Below, piece after piece: positions 22,875 through 32,867 of a DNA stretch of 64,000 nt. Below the pieces are notes generated by a model. That model had not been told where the DNA came from and ran no database searches. It saw nothing but the letters and a program-made list of their open reading frames with translations. Position 1 is the first letter of the stretch; the number at the start of each line of letters is the position of its first letter. This DNA comes from an uncultured Lachnospiraceae bacterium (GTDB lineage Bacteria; Bacillota; Clostridia; Lachnospirales; Lachnospiraceae), in contig CAJTLU010000012.1 in the NCBI GenBank assembly GCA_910577175.1, positions 55,966-119,965 on the forward strand, read 5' to 3'. A program made the position numbers and the translations under genes.

Positions 22875-24999
22875 AAGGTGTATGGAGTCGCTGGTTCCGC
22901 TGCGGAGGGCAGTACCCAGTGAGCTGATTCTTGTGGATACCGGCTGTACTGACGGTTCTATTGAAATAGCGGCAAGCTATGCGGACAAGGTGGTGAAGTT
23001 TACCTGGTGTAATGATTTTTCGGCGGCACGGAATGCCGGGCTTTGTGAATGTACCGGGGAATGGTTTTTGTATTTGGATGATGACGAATGGTTTGAGGAT
23101 GTAACGGAGTTAATCGAGTTCTTTCAAGGACAGGAGCGGAAGCATTGTGATGCGCTGTGGTATCTGCAGCGGAATTATACGGACCTTGAGGGAGCAGGCT
23201 ATACAGATACTTATGTAGGAAGAGTGGTAAGGCTTACGCCGGAGACAAGGTTTCATGGAAAAATCCATGAATGGCTGGAGCCTGTGCCACGGATGATTAA
23301 GAAAACAAATGCTTATGTGCATCATTATGGCTATATCTATAAAAATGAAGAGGAACGGCAGAGGCATCTGCAGCGGAATTTAAGTTTGGAAGAGGAAGCG
23401 GTCAGGGAGAATCCGGACGATATCCGTATGTGCTGCCAGCTGGTGCAGGAGTACCGCGCGGCAAAGCGCTATGACGATGCCCGGAAGCTTTGCAGGACGA
23501 CATTGGAAACGACAAAATATCCTGTGGAAAATTCGTTTGTGCAGGCTTTGCTTCTGGTTCTTCCAAAGATTGATACCGAGCAGGAGAATTATCAGAACGC
23601 AGTGGAGGAGTTTGAGCGGCTGGAACGGGAAGCGGTACTGCTGCATCAGACAAAGCTCGGGCTTTCTTTTGAGAAGGCGCGGGCGCTTGAAAAGCTGGGA
23701 CGGAAGGAAGAAATGTTCCAGGCATGTAAAGATTACCTGGAGGAATATGACACAGTACCAAAGGCAGGGGCTCCTGCAGAGCTGCCTGTCATGGATTTTG
23801 CGCACTATTGTTCCCGGTTTTGCAGACAGAAGGTAGTAAAGCTCGGAGTCAGGGGAGTTTTGAAAAACGAGGATTATACGCCGGCGGAGTATTTTTTTGA
23901 AAAGGCTGACTGGACATATGAGAAAGGAACTACAGCAGAGTTTGTGCCTGCCCTGTTGCAGTGCTACATAAAAAGCGGTAATGCAGCGTTGCTGACAAAG
24001 AATCTGCCGCGTATTTTGGAGGTAGAAGATTTGCGGATACCGGTGTCCGCGGCGCTTTTCTCAGTCTACGAACAATATCCCGAAAAGAGGAATCTGCTTG
24101 CTGCAGACTTAGAACCATTAGCTCTTCGGAGTGGGAATTTTGCATTTTTTCATCTGCTTTTCACTGAGGCAAGGGGAATTACTACGCAGCAGGATGTAAC
24201 AGACTATTATGAAAAGAGTGACCGGAAGTACGATGCAGAGGTCGCGGCGTTGCTTTTTTTGAATGCAGAGCTGTTTCCGAAGGTGCTGGAGACACTTTCC
24301 ATAGAGCTTTATACGGAAGCGGCAGGCTTACTTCTCAAGGAAATGGACAGGGCTGCGGTAGAAGGGCTCTGGCAGCATCTTCCGGAGGGAGAGGCATATT
24401 ATCCGGAAGAGAAAAAGGGCTTTTGGCGCTACACCGTGATGGCGACAGCAGAAAAGCGGCTGGTACTAGCAGCCGGAAGTGTCGGGCAGGCTACCGTGCC
24501 GGAGCAGGGCCTTGGACTAAGGGAGGCTTTGGACGATTATATTGCAGCAGTAAAGCAGTACAGTGAGGCATTCTACCGTCCGGAGCTTCTTACTGTGGCA
24601 GGTGCGGTAGTGCTTCCTGCCAATATCCGTTTTTCCTATGCTATGGAGCAGGCGCTGGCGGCAGAAGACAATATGGCAGTCTGGGGAGAGGGAATGAAAC
24701 AGGCTGCAAAGGAATATCCAGCAATGCTTCCGGTAGTCCGGGGGCTGTTAGCAGAAAGAAAAAGGGCAGAGGCGGCGCAGAAGAGCAGAAAGAGCAGTAC
24801 GGCGGCGCCTGCCGGAAATGCGCAGAGGGAGCTGCTTGCGCTGGCAGGGCAATTAAAGGGAATGGTGCAAACGCTTTTTCGGGAAGGAAAGGCAGAGGAG
24901 GCAACTGCAATTCTTTCCGAGCTTGCCACGATGCTGCCGGACGATGAAGAAGTAAAGGAATTATTGAAAAACAGCTGCACAACGGGAAAGAAAGAGTAA
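22804..24999 (+). CDS. Family 2 glycosyltransferase with long helical-repeat tail
   Basis: About 731 residues from the ATG at 22804, which has AGAAGGAGG 8 bases upstream; an in-frame ATG at 22699 is the alternative. The N-terminal ~230 residues are a GT-A fold GT2 domain: LSISMLVSNGR, ELILVDTGCTDGS, FSAARNAGL and the metal motif LDDDEWF. The rest is helical with TPR-like segments (DARKLCRTTLETTK), ending MLPDDEEVKELLKN. Such GT2-TPR proteins occur beside flagellin genes in clostridia. Transfer of a sugar to flagellin or a surface polymer in the cytoplasm is inferred from position. Confidence 0.8.
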   Translation: MNGSTRPVLSISMLVSNGRRDTIERCMESLVPLRRAVPSELILVDTGCTDGSIEIAASYADKVVKFTWCNDFSAARNAGLCECTGEWFLYLDDDEWFEDVTELIEFFQGQERKHCDALWYLQRNYTDLEGAGYTDTYVGRVVRLTPETRFHGKIHEWLEPVPRMIKKTNAYVHHYGYIYKNEEERQRHLQRNLSLEEEAVRENPDDIRMCCQLVQEYRAAKRYDDARKLCRTTLETTKYPVENSFVQALLLVLPKIDTEQENYQNAVEEFERLEREAVLLHQTKLGLSFEKARALEKLGRKEEMFQACKDYLEEYDTVPKAGAPAELPVMDFAHYCSRFCRQKVVKLGVRGVLKNEDYTPAEYFFEKADWTYEKGTTAEFVPALLQCYIKSGNAALLTKNLPRILEVEDLRIPVSAALFSVYEQYPEKRNLLAADLEPLALRSGNFAFFHLLFTEARGITTQQDVTDYYEKSDRKYDAEVAALLFLNAELFPKVLETLSIELYTEAAGLLLKEMDRAAVEGLWQHLPEGEAYYPEEKKGFWRYTVMATAEKRLVLAAGSVGQATVPEQGLGLREALDDYIAAVKQYSEAFYRPELLTVAGAVVLPANIRFSYAMEQALAAEDNMAVWGEGMKQAAKEYPAMLPVVRGLLAERKRAEAAQKSRKSSTAAPAGNAQRELLALAGQLKGMVQTLFREGKAEEATAILSELATMLPDDEEVKELLKNSCTTGKKE

Positions 25000-25029
25000 G
25001 GGATGCAGAACGGAAGGAAAGAGAAGGCT

Positions 25030-26673
25030 ATGGCAGAGATTACAATAATAACCATGGCGCGCAATCCGGGAAAATATATTTTTCCCTGTGTTGACAGCGT
25101 ATTGGGACAGACATTTTGCGATTTTGAATATGTAATTATAGATAATGCATCTTCCGATGGGACAAAGGAAGTGTTAGAGGAGTATGCGGCGAAGGATAAA
25201 AGGGTAAGGCTGTACCGGAATGAAAAGAATAACATCGGTGTGATTGAGGCAGTAGACCTTTATGTAACAACAGAGTATTTTATGGTCTTGGACCATGATG
25301 ATTATTTAGAACCGGATGCGACGGAAGTACTTTATGAAGCTGCGGTAAAAGACAATCTGGATATTGTGTTCGGCAGGTGCGGGATGATAAATACAAAGGA
25401 TGAACCGCTTGGGGAGGCCGGAGTAAACAGGAAGCTTTCCTTTAATGAAAGGGAGCTGATACAATATTTTGACATACTGTATTGGCAGCTCCGGACGCAC
25501 TGGGGAAAAATAATAAGAACCAGTCTGATGCAGCATGTTGACCGAGGCACTTTAAAAAAGATTGAGTCTTCGGGATATGCCTGGGATACGGTAATTATTT
25601 TAAGCATAGCATTTGCCGCAAAGCGCATGGGAACGGTAGATAAGGTACTGCACCATTACCGGCTTCATGGGAATACGGACAGCCATACCTACAACAGACA
25701 GCGCTTTTTATCAGACTGGGTCGTGCTCGATATGGCGAGAGACCTGCTCTCCGGACGAGACGGTCTTACACTGAAAAATGAAGTATATTTGTTCCGGGTG
25801 TATTATAATGCTATTTCGGACACCATGCAGCTGGCAGTGAAAAGCAACTGTGCAGCAGAAGAAAAGTGCGAAGTCATTGAAGAAATCATTACCAAAGAGC
25901 AGACGGTACAGATGTACGGAATGTTAAAGCAGTTTGTGCCGGAAGATAGAACGGCATTTACGGATAAGTTCGGAAAAGAAATTGCCCTTTTGTATGCCGG
26001 GGAGAGAGCAGCCAAGAACGGCGACAGGCTTATATTGGCATGGATACGCCTTCTTTACGGGAGAGAAGCCTTACAGGAGCAGGAATTTGCAGTGCTGTGT
26101 GCGAAGCATAAGGCAGTGCTTTTATTGCTTTGTATCGGACGAGAGCAAGAAGCATATCAGGAAATGAAGCAGGAGGTATTCTGCGAGGAATGTCCGGAGT
26201 TATTTCTTGCAGTTGCTTTGGAGCAGGAGAAAAATGTAAAGAAAATAGCGCAGATTATATGTTCTGTTGGAAAGAAACGGCCGGATATTTATAAAAAGGT
26301 AACGAATGTAACGGTTGTTCTAATTGGGCAGAATCTGCTTCTGTCTGACGCAGAGGCGCCTGTCTGGGAGGAAAATCCCGACATTGTTGCCGCAGTGTGT
26401 GCAGAGGAATATCTGGCGGCGGAAGAGCTTTGCCTGGAACGTCTAAAAATGGAGCAATGGCAGAGAAGCGGCGGAATTTTGGAACTGGCAGTTTCGCTTG
26501 CCGCTATTTTAGAGGAAGCGGAATTGTTTGTACTGTTAAAGAAATGCAGCTGTGAGTATCTGTTTCGTGAAGGAAAAACAGAAGAAGCGAAAGCCGCACT
26601 GGCAGATCTGGAGGAAATGTGTCCGAACGACGAAGAAGTACAAGCGTTAAAAGGTTCCTTTACGGCCGGGTAA
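25030..26673 (+). CDS. Family 2 glycosyltransferase, second copy type
   Basis: About 547 residues. The GT2 domain (~1-230) has ITIITMARNPGKYIFPCVDSVLGQ, YVIIDNASSDGTKEV and the DxD-like MVLDHDDYLEPD. The C-terminal ~300 residues are helical and end MCPNDEEVQALKGSF, strikingly like the end of the preceding gene (MLPDDEEVKELLKN), which suggests the tails are homologous. The start at 25030 (MAEITIITM) has GGAAGGA upstream; the ATG at 25003 is possible. The two genes are separated by about 30 bases and probably act in series or on the same acceptor. Confidence 0.8.
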   Translation: MAEITIITMARNPGKYIFPCVDSVLGQTFCDFEYVIIDNASSDGTKEVLEEYAAKDKRVRLYRNEKNNIGVIEAVDLYVTTEYFMVLDHDDYLEPDATEVLYEAAVKDNLDIVFGRCGMINTKDEPLGEAGVNRKLSFNERELIQYFDILYWQLRTHWGKIIRTSLMQHVDRGTLKKIESSGYAWDTVIILSIAFAAKRMGTVDKVLHHYRLHGNTDSHTYNRQRFLSDWVVLDMARDLLSGRDGLTLKNEVYLFRVYYNAISDTMQLAVKSNCAAEEKCEVIEEIITKEQTVQMYGMLKQFVPEDRTAFTDKFGKEIALLYAGERAAKNGDRLILAWIRLLYGREALQEQEFAVLCAKHKAVLLLLCIGREQEAYQEMKQEVFCEECPELFLAVALEQEKNVKKIAQIICSVGKKRPDIYKKVTNVTVVLIGQNLLLSDAEAPVWEENPDIVAAVCAEEYLAAEELCLERLKMEQWQRSGGILELAVSLAAILEEAELFVLLKKCSCEYLFREGKTEEAKAALADLEEMCPNDEEVQALKGSFTAG

Positions 26674-26725
26674 GGCTTCGGACCGGACCGGCAAAAGAGA
26701 AAATGCTTTAAACGGAGGGATGTTA

Positions 26726-27835
26726 ATGCCGGATAAAATAGCAGTGACACGTTCTTCTATGCCTGCATACGAAGAGTATTGTGAAGAGATTAAAGAAATG
26801 TGGGACAGCCGGTGGCTGACCAATATGGGCACAAAACATAAAAAGTTCCAGAACGAACTGGAAGAGTTTCTCGGAGTGGAAGCAATTGATTTGTTTACCA
26901 ACGGACATATGGCATTAGAGCTTTCCCTGCAGGCATTGAATATAACCGGGGAAGTAATAACTACGCCGTTTACCTTTGCCTCTACGACACATGCGATTGT
27001 CCGGAACAGACTGGAGCCGGTGTTTTGCGATATATCGCCGGTGGACTTTACCATTGATGTTTCACAGATAGAAAGCCTGATTACAGAAAAGACCTGTGCG
27101 ATTGTGCCGGTGCATGTGTATGGAAATGTCTGCAATGTGGAGGAAATCTCCCGGATTGCGCAAAAACATCATTTGAGGGTTATCTACGACGCGGCACACG
27201 CTTTTGGTGTAACCTACCGGGGAAAGGGAATCGGCTCCTATGGAGATGTTTCCTGCTTCAGCTTTCATGCGAGTAAGGTATTCCATTCCATTGAGGGAGG
27301 GGCAGCAAGCTTCCATGACCCGGAGCTTGGTCTGGACTTATACCGGTTAAAGAACTTTGGAATCCGCGGGCCGGAGGTAGTAGATGGCGTGGGAGCGAAT
27401 GCGAAGATGAATGAATTCTGTGCAGCAATGGGAATCTGCAATTTACGGCATATCCGGGAAGAGATTGCAAAGCGGAAAGTGGTGGTAGAACGGTATCGCA
27501 GTCATCTGGAAGGGGTTGCGGGGATACGCCTGAATCCGGTACAGGAGGGCGTGGAGACAAATTATGCCTATTTTCCGGTAGTGTTTGAAGCGGAGCAATT
27601 CGGAGCAGACCGCGATGAAGTATTTATGAATTTAGAGGAACACGGAATTATGGCAAGGAAATATTTTTATCCATTGACAAGTTTGTTTGACTGCTTCCGG
27701 GGAAAGTATGTTGCGGCGCGGACGCCGGTTGCAGCACATATTGCCGGAAGTGTGTTGACACTTCCGCTTTACGCGGAATTAAGCCTGGAGGACGTGGACC
27801 GGATTTGTGAAATTGTATTGCAATGCAGAAAGTAA
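26726..27835 (+). CDS. DegT/DnrJ/EryC1-family sugar aminotransferase
   Basis: A 369-residue PLP enzyme that transaminates nucleotide-activated keto-sugars. The PLP lysine is K184 in SFHASKVFHSIEGGA; VIYDAAHAFGV supplies the cofactor-binding Asp, and TTPFTFASTTHAI is the typical substrate-loop region. The sequence style is closest to 3-amino-3,6-dideoxyhexose enzymes of the FdtB/QdtB kind, but the substrate is not fixed. ATG at 26726 follows GGAGGG by six bases. No dTDP-glucose synthase or dehydratase is in the window, so the keto-sugar is supplied from elsewhere. Confidence 0.88.
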   Translation: MPDKIAVTRSSMPAYEEYCEEIKEMWDSRWLTNMGTKHKKFQNELEEFLGVEAIDLFTNGHMALELSLQALNITGEVITTPFTFASTTHAIVRNRLEPVFCDISPVDFTIDVSQIESLITEKTCAIVPVHVYGNVCNVEEISRIAQKHHLRVIYDAAHAFGVTYRGKGIGSYGDVSCFSFHASKVFHSIEGGAASFHDPELGLDLYRLKNFGIRGPEVVDGVGANAKMNEFCAAMGICNLRHIREEIAKRKVVVERYRSHLEGVAGIRLNPVQEGVETNYAYFPVVFEAEQFGADRDEVFMNLEEHGIMARKYFYPLTSLFDCFRGKYVAARTPVAAHIAGSVLTLPLYAELSLEDVDRICEIVLQCRK

Positions 27836-27884
27836 CAGTAGTCGGAGAAGCTTACAGGAGGGCTAGGAAAGAAGGGAGTCCCGG

Positions 27885-29120
27885 ATGGACAGAGAAAATA
27901 TTATATTGGTAAATGCCCACTGGAGCAATCATGGAGATGAAGCAGCGGTACGGGCAGTCATAGAAGAAATACATAAGCAGAAACCGGATGCCCGTGTGTT
28001 TATGATGATAAAGGATAAGAAGAAGGTAAAGGGAAGCATTCTTGTAAAAAACCGTCCGGTCCGGTGCATTGCAAATCAGTTTCTGCCGAACTCTGTGGAC
28101 TATGTGGTACAATTACTTTCCAAAGGAAGAGTAGGAAGAAATCCTGCCATGAAACGGTTTTTAACCTTGTTAGGAAAGGCAGATTTTATTATTTATGCAC
28201 CCGGCGGCTCTGTAATAAATGACCGGTTCTGGTGGAGGAAGCAGTTAGAGTATATGCTTCCGCTGTGGTATGCAAGGCTTTATAAGAAACCGCTTTATGT
28301 AGCATCTCCGTCGGTAGGACCATTTGAAGCAAAGTATAAAATCCGGAATTTTTTCAGAAGGCGGCTGTTTTCCGGAGTGAAGTATCTTTTTGTGCGGGAA
28401 CGGATGTCATATGAGTTTCTAAAGGAAATAGGGGCAGCGGGAAACGCGAGGGTTACGATTGACTCTGCGTTCTGTTCGGAGGTGGATACGAAAGCACAGG
28501 AGGAGCTTTTCTATGCAGAGGAGTCCTTATCTGCGTTTATGGAACGCTATCCGAAGGTGGTCGGAGTGACGATAACGGAGCTTGACTGGAATGTAAAGTA
28601 TAAAGATAAGGATATTGCGCAGGAAATCCGGAGTGCAATGCAGGGCTTTCTGGAGTTTTTGCAGCAGTCGGGGTATGGCGTCCTATTGATTCCGCAGTTA
28701 TTTGAAAACCAGGATGATTGTACTTTGCTTGAAACGTATCGGAACAGAAGGGAGAATATGCTTGTATTAAATCCGGAATATTCCGCAGACTTTCAGCAAT
28801 ATCTGATTTCCCGGCTGTATCTGGTCGTCGGAATGCGCTATCATTCTAATATTTTTTCGGCTAAAATGGGAGTGCCGTTTCTGCCGGTAATCTACGAAGA
28901 AAAAATGGAGTCCTTTGTCCGCGAGGCAGGGCTGTTGCAATATGCGGTACAGGCGGAGAAAATCAGCGCAGATTCTTTAAAAGAACAGTTCCTGCGTATC
29001 GTAGGTGAGCATGACGTCTATAAGGAAATACTTCGCGGGAAAAGGGAAGAATGGGCAAAAAGAGCAGAGCGTACAAAGAAAAGCCTGAGGGACTTTTTTA
29101 TAGAAAATAGAAAGCGGTAG
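27885..29120 (+). CDS. Polysaccharide pyruvyltransferase family protein
   Basis: A 411-residue protein of the CsaB/WcaK family. It begins with NIILVNAHWSNHGDEAAVRAV, has APGGSVINDRFWW and SPSVGPFEAKYKIR, and the C-terminal VVGMRYHSNIFSAKMGVPFLPVIYE block that marks the family. Members transfer pyruvate from PEP to a sugar to make a ketal, changing surface charge and recognition by SLH domains; some relatives are only glycosyltransferase-like. It sits in the sugar operon after a 49-base gap. Confidence 0.87.
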   Translation: MDRENIILVNAHWSNHGDEAAVRAVIEEIHKQKPDARVFMMIKDKKKVKGSILVKNRPVRCIANQFLPNSVDYVVQLLSKGRVGRNPAMKRFLTLLGKADFIIYAPGGSVINDRFWWRKQLEYMLPLWYARLYKKPLYVASPSVGPFEAKYKIRNFFRRRLFSGVKYLFVRERMSYEFLKEIGAAGNARVTIDSAFCSEVDTKAQEELFYAEESLSAFMERYPKVVGVTITELDWNVKYKDKDIAQEIRSAMQGFLEFLQQSGYGVLLIPQLFENQDDCTLLETYRNRRENMLVLNPEYSADFQQYLISRLYLVVGMRYHSNIFSAKMGVPFLPVIYEEKMESFVREAGLLQYAVQAEKISADSLKEQFLRIVGEHDVYKEILRGKREEWAKRAERTKKSLRDFFIENRKR

Positions 29121-29146
29121 GTTTTTATAACGAGAGGAGACAGAAA

Positions 29147-30433
29147 ATGGAACGGGAAGAAAAGTATCTGGCATTTTTAAAAGAAGACAAGGGAAAAAAT
29201 CATGGTCTTATCGTGAATCAGCTGAAGGAAGTAGAAGCAATAATGGAAGAGCCGGTATTGACAGAAGGATTCCGGGAAGGGTATCTGACGAATCTGCTGA
29301 CCTTTGCGACAAGGCATTCTGCATTTTATAAAAAATATGAAAATTTTAAGAGTATAGAAGACTTTCCGCTTGTAGACAAGGATATCCTGCGGGAAAACTG
29401 GAATGAAGTGCTGGTGCCTGAGTTGAAAGGCAGAGACGATAATAAGGAAAAGAGAACGAGCGGCTCAACAGGAACCCCGTTTGTTATTTTATGGGACCGC
29501 AGGAAGCATTCCAGGATGATTGCGGATATTAAATATTTTGCCAAAATGGGAGGCTGTGAATCGCACGAAAGAATCGTATGCTTAGTAGTCAATGATAAGG
29601 TAGTGCCTCCGGCAGAGAAAATGGAAAGAGATAATGTCTATACGATACAATGCGGGTATTTTGATGATGTATCCATAGAAAAGCTGTTGAAGGAAGTAGA
29701 ATCCTATCAGCCTAAAATGGTAATAGCATATAGCTCTATGTGGGATGCAATCGCAAACTTTATTTATGAAGGCAAGGCAGGAAACTGTGCATTAAAGCTG
29801 TCGTCCATTATGGCAGAGGCGGAAGGCCTGAAGGAGCGCACAAGGAAGATTCTGGAGGACTATTTTCAATGTCCGGTTTACTCAAGATATGGAAATGAGG
29901 AATGTGGGACAATGGCGCAGGAAGACGGAACCGGGTACGGGCATCGTGTGAATAATGCCAGCTATTACGTCGAGGTGCTGGATATGGAACAGGATGTACC
30001 GGCAAAAGAAGGTGAAATCGGAAGAGTTGTGATAACGGATTTATTTAACTATGCGTTTCCTATGATCCGGTATGAAAACGGTGACCTCGCCATTAAAAAA
30101 AGCTTAAGTGACGGAAGGGTTTACTTAAGCGATGTTGTAGGAAGAAAAGTAGATATGCTGTATACGACAGACGGGAGAATGGTGAACTGGTTAAGAAGCC
30201 TGATTTTTATGAAGCGTTTTCTGGATATTAAGCAGTTTCAGATTATACAGGAAACAGAAACAAAATTTGTGTGGGTATTAAATACGGAAAATCATAGCTA
30301 CGAAGAGATTATTGTAAAAGAATCAAAGGAAGTATTCGGCGAAGACAGCCAGTATGAATTCCGCTATGTAAATGAAATACCTAAGATGAGAAGCGGAAAG
30401 ACACAAATGACAATTTGTAAGCTTAAAAAATAA
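29147..30433 (+). CDS. PaaK/CapK-like adenylate-forming enzyme
   Basis: A 428-residue member of the phenylacetate-CoA ligase branch of the ANL superfamily. It shows the P-loop-like RTSGSTGTPF (near residue 102), the SRYGNEECG motif, the VITDLFNYAFPMIRYENGDLA segment with the ribose-binding Asp, and GRKVDMLYTTDGR, ending MRSGKTQMTICKLKK, whose Lys would be catalytic. It activates a carboxylate with ATP. In polysaccharide clusters CapK-like proteins are thought to prepare an acyl or aminoacyl group for attachment to a sugar. RBS GAGAGGAG. Confidence 0.85.
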   Translation: MEREEKYLAFLKEDKGKNHGLIVNQLKEVEAIMEEPVLTEGFREGYLTNLLTFATRHSAFYKKYENFKSIEDFPLVDKDILRENWNEVLVPELKGRDDNKEKRTSGSTGTPFVILWDRRKHSRMIADIKYFAKMGGCESHERIVCLVVNDKVVPPAEKMERDNVYTIQCGYFDDVSIEKLLKEVESYQPKMVIAYSSMWDAIANFIYEGKAGNCALKLSSIMAEAEGLKERTRKILEDYFQCPVYSRYGNEECGTMAQEDGTGYGHRVNNASYYVEVLDMEQDVPAKEGEIGRVVITDLFNYAFPMIRYENGDLAIKKSLSDGRVYLSDVVGRKVDMLYTTDGRMVNWLRSLIFMKRFLDIKQFQIIQETETKFVWVLNTENHSYEEIIVKESKEVFGEDSQYEFRYVNEIPKMRSGKTQMTICKLKK

Positions 30434-30449
30434 AGGGGATAAAACCGGT

Positions 30450-31628
30450 ATGCAAAAGGTATTGTTGTTATGCACAAGTCACAATGATCTTGGATTAGTA
30501 CGGGCATTGCGGAAGCTGGGATATTATATTATAGCGACCGGAAACAGGGAAAACTCTCCCGGTGAAAAATGGGCAGACAAGTATATTAAGGCGGACTATT
30601 CGGATAAGGAGCTGATTTTGTCCATTGCACAGGAGGAGAAGATAGACGCTGTCTGCCAGTGCTGTAACGATTTCGGAGTGTATACGGCGGCGTATGTGGC
30701 AGAGAGGCTTGGTCTGCCGGGCTATGATTCGTATGAAACAACGCTGCTGCTGCATAACAAGGACAGATTTAAGCGCTTTGCAAAACAGGAGGGAATCCAG
30801 ACCCCGCTTTCGGAGTCCTTTACTGAGAAGGAGGCGGCATTCCGCGCACTGGAACGGGCGGAATATCCTATTATAGTCAAGCCTGTGGATGCCAGTGCAG
30901 GAAACGGAATCAATAAGGCCTGCAGTCAGGAGGAAGCAGTCCGGGCAGTCGGGGAGGCTTTTGATAAATCCAGAGCCGGGAGAATTGTTATGGAGCCGTA
31001 TATAGAAGGTTCACAGCACGGCTTCTGTACCTTTTTAGTCAACCAAAAGGTAGTATGCTTCTGCAGCAATAACGAATACTCCATTTTGAATCCTTACAGG
31101 GTCGAGATTGACACATATCCTGCGGATGGATGGCAGAAAGCGGCGCCCGTCCTGATAGCCCAGATTGAGAAAATTGCGGGTGCCCTGAAGCTGAAGGATG
31201 GAATTTTTCATTTGCAATATATTATGAAAGATGGTGTGCCGTGGATTATCGAGGTGATGCGGCGGGTGTTAGGAAATATGTATTCCGTTCCGGCAAATAT
31301 GTTAAACGGCATCGACTGGGATTACTGGGAGACAAGGGCAAAGTGCGGGCTCGACTGCGGCGGAATCCCGCGGACGGCTGTCCAGGAGGGCTTTTTTGCG
31401 TATAAAACGATAATGGCAGAGAAAAACGGAACAATCGGTGAAATCGTAGTTCCAAAGGAGTATCAGAGATATCTCTTTCATCAGTTTATGCTGCTTAGGG
31501 CAGGAGACCGGATAACGGATTATAAAAAGGAACCGGTCGGCTTTTTATTTATGATGTTTTCAAATGCGGAGGAAATGAAGCAGGTACTGGTAACGGAATA
31601 TAGGTGCAATTTGGTAAAAATGGTCTGA
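30450..31628 (+). CDS. ATP-grasp carboxylate-amine ligase
   Basis: A 392-residue ATP-grasp protein. The N-terminus MQKVLLLCTSHNDLGLVRALRKLGY is a pre-ATP-grasp Rossmann domain. The core has PIIVKPVDASAGNGI, RIVMEPYIEGSQHG and the metal-binding end GIFHLQYIMKDG and IIEVMRRVLGNM. Such enzymes join a carboxylate to an amine through an acyl phosphate. Placed between the PaaK-like enzyme and a sugar oxidoreductase, it probably makes an amide on the aminosugar made by the DegT enzyme (inference). It lies 16 bases after the preceding gene. Confidence 0.85.
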   Translation: MQKVLLLCTSHNDLGLVRALRKLGYYIIATGNRENSPGEKWADKYIKADYSDKELILSIAQEEKIDAVCQCCNDFGVYTAAYVAERLGLPGYDSYETTLLLHNKDRFKRFAKQEGIQTPLSESFTEKEAAFRALERAEYPIIVKPVDASAGNGINKACSQEEAVRAVGEAFDKSRAGRIVMEPYIEGSQHGFCTFLVNQKVVCFCSNNEYSILNPYRVEIDTYPADGWQKAAPVLIAQIEKIAGALKLKDGIFHLQYIMKDGVPWIIEVMRRVLGNMYSVPANMLNGIDWDYWETRAKCGLDCGGIPRTAVQEGFFAYKTIMAEKNGTIGEIVVPKEYQRYLFHQFMLLRAGDRITDYKKEPVGFLFMMFSNAEEMKQVLVTEYRCNLVKMV

Positions 31629-31640
31629 AAAGGAGGCTGC

Positions 31641-32822
31641 ATGAACGAAAAAGGTGAGGTTTGTCTGGGAGTGGCAGGCGCCGGCCGGGCAACAGAATTA
31701 CATATGAATGCGTTAAAGAGATTCAGCGGAGTGCCGGTTTGCTATAAGCGTATTGTGGCAAGAAGACCGGAGCAGGTAAATGCTGCGAAGGTAAAGTATG
31801 GCTTTGCAGAAGCCTCGCTGGAGTTTCAGGACTTATTAGACGACCCGGAAATTGATGTAATCGATATTTGCACACCGCCTTATCTGCATGAAAAGATGAT
31901 AGAAGAGGCCATGCTGGCGGGGAAGCATGTAATTTGTGAAAAGCCGCTGAGCGGATATTTCGGGAAGAAAACAGACCAAAAGCCGATAGGACTTCATGTA
32001 CCGAAGGCGGTTATGTACGAGGAGCTTCTGGCTTCTCTTGACCGGCTGCGCGGCATTGTGAAAGCCTCCGGGAAGAAGTTTATGTATGCCGAGAATTTTG
32101 TATATGCCCCGGCGATTGTAAAGGCGGGGGAGATTATAAGAAAAAAGAAAAGCAGAATCCTGTTTGCAAAGGGAGAGGAGAGCTTAAAGGGTTCCAGCTC
32201 GCCGGTGGCAGGAGAATGGGATAAAACGGGCGGAGGAACCTTTATCAGAACCGGCGCCCATCCGCTGTCGGCGATTTTGTGGATGAAACGAATCGAGGCG
32301 GAAGCAAGGGGAGAGGAAATCACCGTAACAAGCGTGTTTGCCGATATGGAGACGGTTACGAAGGGGTTATCGGAATATGAGCACAGGCATATTGCTGCGA
32401 ATCCGCTGGATGTAGAGGACTGCGGGACAGTTCTTCTGCAGTTTTCAGATAAATCAAGGGCAGTCATTATTGCAACCGATACCCTGCTTGGCGGAAGTAA
32501 AAATTATGTGGAGTTTTATTGTAATGATGCGGTAATCAATTGTAAGCTGACGATGTCGGATTTGATGGATACCTATTTTTTGGATGAGGAGCGGCTGGAG
32601 GATGTCTATTTGTCGGAGATGCTTCCATCAAAAACAGGCTGGAATCATCCGTTTCTGGAGGATGAGATTATCCGGGGTTATACGGATGAAATGCGGGATT
32701 TTATTGAATCCGTATATTTTGACAGGGAGCCGAGGTCAGGCTTTGAACTTGCATATGATACAATCAAAATTATCTATGCTGCGTATAAATCGGCAGAGGC
32801 CGGAAGCGTAGTCAGGTTTTGA
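31641..32822 (+). CDS. Gfo/Idh/MocA-family sugar oxidoreductase
   Basis: A 393-residue NAD(P)-dependent dehydrogenase. The Rossmann fingerprint GVAGAGRATELHMNAL is at residues ~9-24, and the family motif CEKPLSG with the catalytic Lys is near residue 102. IDICTPPYLH and GGTFIRTGAHPLSAILW follow. It would oxidise or reduce a sugar or its nucleotide form. A similar C-terminus (YAAYKSAEAGS) recurs as a remnant at 35686. RBS AAAGGAGG. Confidence 0.9.
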   Translation: MNEKGEVCLGVAGAGRATELHMNALKRFSGVPVCYKRIVARRPEQVNAAKVKYGFAEASLEFQDLLDDPEIDVIDICTPPYLHEKMIEEAMLAGKHVICEKPLSGYFGKKTDQKPIGLHVPKAVMYEELLASLDRLRGIVKASGKKFMYAENFVYAPAIVKAGEIIRKKKSRILFAKGEESLKGSSSPVAGEWDKTGGGTFIRTGAHPLSAILWMKRIEAEARGEEITVTSVFADMETVTKGLSEYEHRHIAANPLDVEDCGTVLLQFSDKSRAVIIATDTLLGGSKNYVEFYCNDAVINCKLTMSDLMDTYFLDEERLEDVYLSEMLPSKTGWNHPFLEDEIIRGYTDEMRDFIESVYFDREPRSGFELAYDTIKIIYAAYKSAEAGSVVRF

Positions 32823-32867
32823 GGAATACAGCGGGAAACGGAGAAAGGAACCGGAAAAAGGAGAGGT

